Part shown: positions 55,501 through 64,000 of the stretch, piece by piece | Numbering within the stretch: the first letter of the stretch is position 1 | Layout of the letters: each line of letters opens with the position of its first letter | Assembly: GCF_041146795.1 (NCBI RefSeq) | Contig: NC_135188.1 | Span: 3,457,919 to 3,521,918, forward strand | Origin: Maylandia zebra | Taxonomy: Eukaryota > Chordata > Actinopteri > Cichliformes > Cichlidae | Length of the DNA: 64,000 bases | Direction: 5' to 3' | Position numbers and translations under genes: made by a program | The notes under the pieces: generated by a model | What the model saw: only the letters and a program-made list of their open reading frames with translations | What the model was told of the DNA's origin: nothing | Database searches by the model: none

Positions 55501-58500
55501 TAAATGCTTTTTCATTTCCACCATTTTAGCCAAAAATCAAAGTTAATGGTTTGTGAGATTAAAATTAATACAAAAAAAAAAAAGGTTTAAATGGGGGAGT
55601 TTGGGTTGGACAGGATCCAGTTCAAGCGTAAACACCCGGAGCACAGCATCACAAAGTGAGCAACTGCACGCACAATCACGATGCATAACAATGCTGCTCC
55701 ATGCAAGCGCACACAGGCAAGTACTTGCATGTCGATACACACACGCGCACACAAACACAGGTGTTGAAGGCACCATTTATTCCTGTGAATAACTTGGGCA
55801 CATTGCTAGTTAGGTAGCAAATTAAAGACTACGACCATCACAGCGTTTCGTGAGCTTAAAAATCCTACCTATCCTTAAGATACTCCTCCACTGTCGTTGA
55901 AATACTCATTAAAGGCCTGCATGCTTCTAAAACACACAGGGTAAAAATAAAAATGTTTTACAAGCTTGTAATTTATTTATTTATTTTGGTAAACTTGCTC
56001 TGAACGATAATCAGATATATTACTCCGGTGCTTTCTTTTAATTTTATATTTACTTTTAACTCCAACTCTGTATAGTTTGTAAAGCACTTTGTAACCTGTC
56101 TATGAAAAGTGGAACAAATAAGAATTATACTACTTATATCACCACATGTGCCTGCATTTAATGCACCTGATTTTAGAGTAAACACCCAACAAATCCCCAC
56201 AAAAACAAGTTAACAGTCAGCATACAGAGAAAGATGAATAATCATGACACACAAAATAAGAAAGAATTTTTTTTCCCTGTATATTTTATGGATAAGAGCT
56301 TTTAAACCAGAAGTGGTAACATCTCAGTGTTGGGTGATTATATAGAAACTCTCATAAAAGAAGATTCTTAGAGAATGCTCAGAACTCACATCATCCTCTG
56401 AGGATGGGGTCAAAAGTGTGCCCGAAACCACTGGTGGAGCAGCGACGGGTACAGACCAGTCCTGGCTGAGTGCTGGCATAGTGACCACGCTCCCAGAGAT
56501 GGCCTGTGGTGTTTGGATCTGCAGTAGCTGGCTTGGCTGAGACAGCAAAAGAGGGTGACCTGAGAGAGAGACACACAGGCTTTTTCAAATTAAAGGTCTT
56601 AACCACGCTAATCATATTTTTATTGTGTGATTAACATAGACTAATGAAGATTACTTTGCTTTCGCATTTATTTTTTCATCCAGCCTTCGTCTTGTACAGT
56701 GACAATACACAAAAGAAAGATGAGCCCAATGTGCCCTGTAAAAATGATGCAGATGCAGGTTCCTCCAAACTCCTCCCTGCCTCTGGTGACCCACATACAC
56801 CTCCTTCTCTTTAACAGGACTTTTTTGTTAAATTACAGGTGGAGAAGATGTTTGCCATCTTGACCCATGGTCTTAAACTTGCACATTCCACCGTGATAGG
56901 TTTGTGATGCTTATCAGCTTAAACAGACATAAATGTGCACGTGTCCCCACACTTGAAGTACAACATAGCTCAAATGCAATAAACAAGGAAAACATAATGC
57001 AAGACTGTCACTATAAATTAAGGTCTTACTAATGCAGAAGCCTCCCAGAGCGGTGTGCCAGGAACCACTCATCAAGCTGACCCTGCCACCTTCCCCTTTA
57101 ATGCTAAACCTGTCAATGCTAATTGTGCAAGCGTTTGCCAGTTCTGCTAATGAATGTGTGCAGTGCCAACACCAAGTCCTGCGCCCAAGTTCACCATGTG
57201 TAAGAAGTCATAGGCCTAAAAAAAACGTCAAACGTTTGGTTCAGCATGTTTGTTTGTTGGAAAATAATCAATAAACAGTTTCATTTCCTTTCTTTCCTTT
57301 TTCAAATCGTCCCGTTGCTGAGGAGGTTTACTCCTCAGCTGTGAATGTTGATGAGCTCATAAAACAATACCCTTCATAGCACTGAGCACGCTTGAATAAA
57401 TTTCCATCTGGGGCTTTGCATTTGAATGTCTTGGCCTTAACCATCTGCCATCTTGGCCGTTACAAGGCAGACAGCGGAGCCAAGTTCAAATTCACTTCGA
57501 GAGAGGTCAGATGCTCCACCCATTTGGGACCCAAGCAATGACATAAGTATTTACATTGGCTTAGATGCTGCTGATGTAACAAACACAGAGGGCCTGACTG
57601 GTCACCCAGAAAGGCTAAACCAGAAAGAAACAACAGCAATAATGACTCTAATGCACGAAACACATAGCAGCCCATAAACAGTCTCACTTTTTGGTTAGAA
57701 AGCAAGTTTGTTCGGCTATTTATTAAAAAATAATGATTTAAAAAGAGCATATTTTTTTCCAAATGTTAGGCAAATATGGACATATTTTGATTAAGATAAT
57801 CTACTGTCTAATTTCATTCTTATGTATTGATCATCAAGCAAAATAGTGAGAAACAGCCTCACACAGAGCAAAAACTGTTGTTAAAGCACCACCTACTGGC
57901 AAAGATACAACAATTAAATTATTGCTTACAAAAGATTCAGTAGCACTGACAACATAATCCTGAATATCATCTCTAAATTATGAGTTACAAAGTATTATGA
58001 GTAAGACATATCAAATTTCCAGTTAATATGACTAATGCATTGGTCTGATGCAATACAGTGCAGGGAGGGAGAAGCATGTTTTGATGTGTTGCAGTGTGAG
58101 CCCTGACCTGCAGGGGGTGCTGGTTTGATGCTGACTGGAGCTGGTTTTACCACAGGGAGCACAGTGGTCTGCAGGGGCTGGATGATGATTGTCTTGGCCT
58201 GCATGGGAGCTGCTGCTTGAGCCAATGGCACAGCTGTAATCAGTGGTTTGGGCTGGATGGAAACCTTTGGGCCAATCTGAATCGGCTTCTTGACCGGCTG
58301 CACTGGCTTGGCTGGTGTGCATGTGTGCATATGTCAAAGGACAGGGATGGAAGTAGTTAGACAAGGAAACGGTATTCATATAAATATCCTAAGCTCAGGA
58401 AAACAAATATGCATTTACAGTTATAAGTTATTCTTAAAGGACTTTTTTTTTTCAGGACTCGACATCCCAGAGTTTTGCAAACCCATACTGTGGTGCAAAA

Positions 58501-61422
58501 ATAGCAAATCTTCCCTGTTTTAGTAATCAAATATCTAAATATTGAGAAAAGCTGAATAGCTAGCAGACGTGTGGTGGCAGAAGCTGCCTCACCTCGTACA
58601 ACCTGATTGGTCCTCTTTGCAGCTTTTCGAGGTGGGGAAGAGATTTCAGAAAAGCCACTGGACTCTGAGCAGACTGAAAGAGGAGACGGCTGCGATTGTG
58701 GAGACAGGGCCTCATCCTGAATGAAGAAACAAATGAGATTTAGATCGTGTATCTTCGAGGACATGATCAGTGTAGTCACATCACTGTTTAAATACGTTTC
58801 ACCCGTGACACTATAAATTAATTTGTGAAGCCATTTGTACTCTATGTGTGCTCAAGGCACGCCAGATAAAAACAGATAGAGTCCTTATCAGTACTCAAAG
58901 ACTCCAGCAGACAAATGTGTCCTTGGAGAAGTCAGGACGATTCCTTTAGCAGACAAATGCGTGCAGACTGTGTTGAGGCCAGAAAAAGATGTAACCCTTG
59001 TCCTTGTTTTGACACGCTGTGAAAACATCTGCCTGCTAAATTATGCTAATATGCTTGAAGCTGTCAGCACCTTTTTTTCTGTTTTTAACGAGACGTTGGA
59101 GCACATTTCAGATGGATGGCAAATTATTAATCTGACAAGGTGTTTAAGGCTTTTGGTAATAAGTGTCTCAAGTGTGTGCATGACCATCCAAAAGGAAAGA
59201 GCAGCTGTCATTGTTTGAACGCCATCTGGATGAAAATTTTTGTTGCTGCAACTGCTCAAAGGAGGGGCAAGCATGTAAATAATCACATTGTGAAACAAAG
59301 TGCAATTTGCATTGGAAATGAAATTCAAATGCAGAAAAACCAGGAAGGACAAAGAGTTGAAAACCGTGTCTTACCTGCAAGGAACACGGAGACAAAGCTT
59401 CCACTGAGGCAGGAGAGGGCACCGAGCTCAGAGTGTGGGCAGGTGACAGAGAGTCCACGCTCACCTCACCATCTGGATGCACAAGGACATGGAAACAATG
59501 GGCAATATGTGCGAGTCTTATTCAGCATAAGCCAATGCGTCTCTCAAGTATTGAACCATTCAATACTTTTGTATTGTTGGACCATTAAACCTACTGCATG
59601 GTGGACAAGTTTGAAAAATAATGACGCACCAATGTTACATGCATGTAGTAAAACAGCTATATTATCCCTGAGTAATATCCCTTTTAGATTTATTTATATA
59701 GTCCTTATTTTGTGCTGCAGTGTGACACCACGTACCTGTGGAAATGCTGCATGTATCCATTTCATTCCATGGAGGAATGTCGATGTCAAAGTCCAGAACT
59801 GGAACACCATTGGCCTGAGAAATCAAACATATGGTTTTGAAAAAAATGGACTTCCTGAGAAAGCAGAATGGAAGCAAATGCATGTAGGGAAATCCAATCA
59901 ATGTGTCATTTATAGCTGATAAAATTAAACACGTTTGAATTCTGGGACATTTATTTGAGTCTACAGTATTTTTTTTGCATGCACGATGTAGGTGGAATTT
60001 TTTTTTTTTTTTGGTGCATGATCTATCCTTGCATAACAAAATGTGGCTGTAGCCATCTTAGGCTCTACCTTCAGCACCACACAGTCAATTTTTTTCAGAT
60101 TTCCACTGGGCTGATCTTTCACTTCCCCGTGTATTTGCATATTAAGAGGATGAGTTACTCACATAGCCAGCATTATCAAGAGCTTCAAGCAGCTCATCTG
60201 CATCCCGCAGCTCATCGCCTAGTTTCTCCAGCTCATCGAACAGGCTTAAGTCTGTATGTCAATGAGAACAGAACACAGACAATTGCTTTCCATTAGAAAT
60301 CTTTATCATGAGATTATTGAAGAAGACAATTACAAAACAATTACAAAAAATATCTTCAAAATAAGTAAGTGGCACATTTGGCTTTTGCTTTTTTCTTGCG
60401 GTTAACTGCCAGTAAAAGAGACAAGCTGGTATGATCAAATTTACTGTATTTAGTTAGTTCTGCCATATTCAATAAATAGCCCATACAGGCAATGTGTAAT
60501 TTGGAAAAGTAATCAATACAGTTCAGACTGTGCCACAAAAACATGCATGCTCAACACGCACAACACAGCATAACACAATTACAGACAAAACTACTAACAC
60601 CAAAAAATGTACCCTTAAAAATGTATCTTTGTTTTTTGTCTTTTTCAAAGCATAAACTCTAACAGGCCAAACAAGTTTATTATGGTCACACTTTAACAAA
60701 TCTGTTTCACTTTCATTTTTAACATCTTATTTGTTTCTTCTACATTTTCTTCCTCGGGTTATTACACAATTCAGCATAAAACACAAGTAAGTGCAAACAG
60801 CAAGTCTATTATTAGTAACCTAATAAAAAATAGCATTAATAATGATAATAATAGATAACAATAAATATATAAATTGTTAACAAGTTGTACTTTTCGAGAC
60901 CTTAAAATCGATTATTAAAATAAATCAGTAAAAATGAGAAAAAAAATCTACAATCTTCGTGTTTTTGTTTTTTTAGGGTAAGTTGTGCACTTTATATATT
61001 ATCAATATTTAGTATTACATATCTGTAATAATGATCAGACAATGCAGTGTGAAGTGTGCCCTGTCTCCAGTTACAGTGCTGGTTATAACTCCAATTACCT
61101 GCTGTTACATCGTCACAGCATCATGGCTAATGCTAAATGGCTAACTTAGACTTAGGAGTGTGACAACAAGCACAACACATAAACCTCCTACTTGTGTCTT
61201 TAAAACAACCGACTTATAAACACTCCTCTTTTATACGTGTTGTCTCTGTTGATATCCTGGGTCAGCTACACTGCTTCTCTCTATAGGTCTTTCTAGAATA
61301 TGTGAGCTCCGCTGTTGCTTACCCCACTCTCCCTCCTGATCGATGGAGATGATGCCTGCCTCACTATCCATCGCAGGGTATTGCCGATGATTTTCGAAGT
61401 CTAACGTTAAGTCGGATGACAT
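34501..61422 (-). CDS. atf6: Activating transcription factor 6 (ER-stress sensor, bZIP, membrane-bound)
   Basis: Sixteen minus-strand exons: 61422-61323, 60251-60163, 59814-59736, 59472-59375, 58716-58593, 58311-58108, 56559-56390, 48817-48632, 48536-48445, 46954-46805, 45309-45214, 45126-45024, 44263-44193, 43209-43098, 39972-39888, 34697-34501. Phases close and the product is 651 residues (human 670). Residues 71-79, DFDIDIPPW, match the activation/degradation motif. The bZIP spans 289-350, with basic region [13 protein letters not shown] and a leucine zipper. A transmembrane helix lies at about 363-378, with Asn376 and Pro379 as needed for site-2 cleavage. RHLL at 401-404 is the site-1 protease site. 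Lumenal Cys452 and Cys603 match human C467 and C618. On ER stress the protein moves to the Golgi, is cut twice, and its N-terminal half activates chaperone genes. Confidence 0.95.
34698..39887. other. atf6 intron 15, no other feature seen
   Basis: A 5.2-kb intron between the last two atf6 exons. It is AT-rich, with no gene, RNA or clear transposon that I can support. Confidence 0.5.
39973..43097. other. atf6 intron 14, no other feature seen
   Basis: A 3.1-kb intron with only a short GA-rich tract near 41985-42002. Confidence 0.5.
43338..43590 (-). mobile_element. tRNA-derived SINE with intact Pol III boxes
   Basis: Reading minus from about 43590: GGGGCAGGGATAGCTCAGTA starts a tRNA-like head. 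A-box TAGCTCAGTAGG lies at plus 43568-43579 and B-box GGTTCGAATCC at plus 43525-43535. The body follows, then a LINE-like 3' tail (GGGGATCAATAAAGTATCC) ending in an ATT/ATC microsatellite. It lies inside atf6 intron 13 in the gene's own orientation. The head and both promoter boxes look well kept. Confidence 0.85.
46955..48444. other. atf6 intron 9, no other feature seen
   Basis: A 1.5-kb intron without recognisable repeats or RNA genes. Confidence 0.45.
51548..51640 (+). mobile_element. Scrap of a common fish dispersed repeat
   Basis: CCATCCATCCATTTGCTTGC is followed by GGTCGCGGGGGGCGCTGGAG and CCTATCCCAGCTGTCATAGG. This is the familiar end of a very abundant fish LINE-associated repeat. 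Only about 90 bp remain. Confidence 0.6.
52003..52610 (+). mobile_element. Tc1-like transposon, copy 3 (internally deleted)
   Basis: The left end TTCACTCACTGCCTACTTTC and the right end GTATACCTAAAAAAAGTGGC are inverted partners of the same family as copies 1 and 2. Between them lie sense blocks of the transposase gene: AAGAAAGGTGATTTAAGTGA, CTACTGGGATTTTCCCACAC, CATGACAATGAGCTCAGTTT and GTCACCAGATCTCAATCTAA. It is about 600 bp, half the usual size. Confidence 0.85.
54809..55085 (+). mobile_element. tRNA-derived SINE, fish family
   Basis: The head GGGGTGGCTGTGGTTTAGGA includes a worn A box, and the B box lies near 54864-54874 (GGTTCGTTGCC, one or two changes). Then comes the diagnostic GGGCAAGATACTGAACCC-like stretch and a tail with ATAAAGCACTTCAAATG and AGAGCTGCATAAGAA. 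The same family occurs as scraps in olfml2b intron 4. Confidence 0.8.
60252..61322. other. atf6 intron 1, no other feature seen
   Basis: About 1.1 kb of AT-rich intron sequence. Confidence 0.45.
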
Positions 61423-62014
61423 CCTCTTTTGAATTCATTAGTATATTATCACACTGTAACAAAGCGCGATCATACCACTGTTGATCAAGCGGCTGTTTAG
61501 GGATGAACTTCCCGTTTAGATACACGTCTGACTTTACCGTCAGTCTACGGGTGCCGCCGAGGGACCCGTCGCGCAGCGAGCATGGGCGCGCAGCTGGGAA
61601 TTTTATTGTAATAATTTCTTTTATTGCTCTCTGATTCTCAAAACAGAAAAAAAGTAACAGATACACAGAACAGAAGACTGAGTTATAGCTATCTAAATGA
61701 CAGTAAGCAAAATAAGAGATCTTAAAAGAATTACAAGTAAGACATGTATATATATAAATACACACACACATATATAGGAAGAAAAAATGAACAAAAACAA
61801 CAACAAACAATGCGAGAGCGACAGTGACATTAAACAAAGACACTAAAAGTATTACAAATTGCAACCGTTTTAATGCTGCTGGAAAATTTACATCGCAGCT
61901 TGTGGTTCCTAACTGCGCCACTAGGCAGCAGGATCGTACTGCAGGCTCCACGGTACGGCGTGAAATGTTTAGTGTTCAAACGCTGATTTCTGTCGACACG
62001 GAGGAGCTGAGATC
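61423..62014. promoter_or_regulatory. atf6 upstream region
   Basis: Sequence directly 5' of the atf6 start codon. It includes a GC-richer patch at about 61540-61600 and an AT-rich stretch at 61600-61870. A long minus-strand open frame here overlaps the atf6 start in another frame and has no recognisable domain. The promoter role is inferred from position. Confidence 0.4.
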
Positions 62015-62030
62015 ATGAGGCAGAAGTTGA

Positions 62031-64000
62031 GTAAGTCACTTATGTTAAGTTCTAAAGCAAACTAGTAATTTTAAAGACTACACCTGCATTTCTGCAGTTT
62101 TAAAAAAACCGAAAAAATCCTGTATTGGCCGAATATGGTTAAATAAAGGTAATGTTTTGGCAAGGGGTCATAAGGGGTCATTTAAGAGACAAAAATATCT
62201 TGTTCATCAAAGTGTATATACAAAACGCAGTCTGCTTTGTGGTAGACACCAGTGTATTCTTCCCAGTAATTCGTCTTAGTTTAAAGTTCTTTACTTTAAG
62301 TTGACATCCACCGCCAGCTTTCTCGCTTTCCCCCCTCTTGACAGAGAGGCAAGGCATTGGAACCTTTTGCCTCATGCACATGATGATGTTTCACCATGAG
62401 TCATTAAGGCCACATGCACATGGTAGTCACATGAGAGTTGTCAGAAACACAAAAAATAAGGTGAAAAGTGATATCTAATCAGACCAGATTTTCACTGATA
62501 CTTCCCATATGTTGGGTCTTATTGAAGCCAGAGTCAGTTTTGTGGGAGAGAAATTTTAAAAAACAAACAAACACATAAAGGTATTTTTTTGAAGACAGAT
62601 TCCTCAGTTTAGACTGGTCATTTTACCCCAGCTAGCTACTGATAGGGCAGCGTTCTTAAGACAACCAAACTTGGCTGTAATAATGGTCAGAGGAGGTGTG
62701 AATTGCATGGACAGAATCTATCCACTCTGTCCAATTCCTGGGGTTCTGTGCTGCTGTGCAGGTCCATTCTGATGTGAACTGTACTTGAGTGTCAGAGATT
62801 TCATCTTGGTGTGAAGCTTTTTTTTAAAACACACATACACACCTTGACAGCTACACAACTCTTCACACAGATTATATCTGCTACAATAATAGCTGGACAC
62901 GCATAGACTCTGCTAGATGTTAGAGTGCATTTTCAGTCCTATTTCTAGTTTTGTAAGTAAAACTTTATTTTTAGAGGTGGACGTAAATCAGATCATATAA
63001 AATCATTCCAATTTTACAAGGAAAAAAAGCATGTTAAGACATTAAAAATGTGCTCTGCAAATATGGACAAGTTAAGGGTCATCAGTTCTGTAGCTAAACT
63101 CTAAGCAGTCCTGCATCAGAGATTTATGTATCGTTGAATAACGCGGGTAATTAATCAGCTCTTAAGAGTTATGTTTATAATTTGTGATTTTAAAATAACG
63201 CAGTCACTTTAAGTGACATTGTGTGCTAAAAATCAGCGGCAGGTGTACACTGGACTTAATCCTTCATGGGCATTTCAGGTCGTAGTGAGATTAACCTGAG
63301 GTGGTCTGGTTGATTCCCTGCTGGATTGGTTTGAAGCTTCTCTCAACAAGAAATAGCCACTGGTTAACCTAATACTTCAAGGTGGAGACTTACATTGAGG
63401 TCATCTACGTCTAAAAGTATATTGTGTTTACTTAGCAGGATATAGTTCTCTATGGTTCCAGTCTAGGGTTTTACTATTAACAGAACTCAAAATGCTAACT
63501 TTGTGGTGTCTTGATTATGGTAACAATGCAAGCATGTCTGTTTGGAGTCTGTGGACAGTTTGGGACTTATAATATTGATCGTGAGAAAAGCCCCTGAGAG
63601 CCAGACACAAAGAGCAGATTAACAGGTTAACCTGATATGTTGGCTGAATGGTTTAACAGAACATTTGTGTAAAATGGATTAGAGGCTTTGGTCATATTGC
63701 TGCTGCTGTTGGTGTACAAGCTGCTACAACACATCTCCTCCCTTTGTCTGAAATGCACCATTCATGCTGATGCTCTGCTAATTTTTTTTAAAGTTTGAAA
63801 CAGACTTAATACATTTTTTTTTTAAATATTCGTAGTAATTTTAAATGAACACCAGAGTAGAAATGATGATAATTAAGGGTGCCCTGTGTAATTTTGGGAC
63901 AGGAAAAGCAGTTACATATATTTTATACAAATATGAACAGCTGATATAAACAGTGTATGTTGCCACTATAAATAACACACAGCAGAATAGGAACACTATG
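62031..64000. other. No gene supported
   Basis: AT-rich sequence to the window edge. A weak candidate first exon ends at 62030. Otherwise no coding exon, RNA gene or repeat family is recognised. Confidence 0.4.

Larger units (their letters stand above)
48818..56389. other. atf6 intron 7, repeat-bearing
   Basis: At about 7.6 kb this is the largest atf6 intron, separating the activation-domain exons from the bZIP exon. It holds the repeat scrap at 51548-51640, a Tc1-like copy and a SINE. The rest is unremarkable AT-rich sequence. Confidence 0.5.

Noticed and set aside
61364-61951. A 195-codon minus-strand frame upstream of atf6
   Set aside because: It overlaps atf6 exon 1 in another frame and has low-complexity hydrophobic runs and no recognisable domain.

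Overview
The window is vertebrate nuclear DNA, almost certainly from a ray-finned fish. Genes are split into many short exons with GT/AG introns. The proteins are clear vertebrate orthologues, and the repeats are of fish type: tRNA-derived SINEs, Tc1-like and hAT DNA transposons, L2-, L1- and RTE-type LINEs and a Ty3/gypsy-like LTR element. A percomorph such as a cichlid fits, but the species is inferred and cannot be fixed from the sequence.

Layout. 1-3,800 holds the 5' half of an LTR retroelement on the minus strand and a short hAT element. 4,567-8,584 holds an L2-like LINE 3' end followed by a complete 11-exon plus-strand gene. Its 468-residue product has a signal peptide, a Reeler domain, a Thr/Pro repeat stalk and about five membrane helices, a layout I do not recognise as a named family. 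8,585-13,400 is repeat-rich: a hAT element with a perfect 8-bp target duplication, a 5'-truncated L1 with an 11-bp target duplication, and a decayed Tc1-like copy. 13,450-23,540 holds two head-to-head genes for LAP1/LULL1-type torsin activators, tor1aip1 (minus) and tor1aip2 (plus), about 955 bp apart between start codons. 24,339-30,944 is olfml2b (plus). 34,501-61,422 is atf6 (minus, 16 exons, 651 residues), tail to tail with olfml2b. 61,423-64,000 is the atf6 upstream region, with no gene I can support.

I traced exon boundaries by hand for all five genes. In each, splice phases close exactly from start codon to stop codon, so the models are self-consistent. Functionally, atf6 is the ER-stress sensor and transcription factor. 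The two TOR1AIP proteins activate torsin ATPases at the nuclear envelope and ER. OLFML2B is a secreted matrix protein. The Reeler protein is probably at the cell surface. They do not form one pathway. The atf6-olfml2b neighbourhood matches human 1q23.3, and the TOR1AIP pair lies further along human 1q, so this looks like an old linkage group.

The most interesting points are the Reeler/multi-helix protein with its coding minisatellite, two separate intragenic tandem exon duplications (olfml2b and tor1aip2), and a tor1aip1 splice acceptor that lies exactly at the edge of a LINE fragment.
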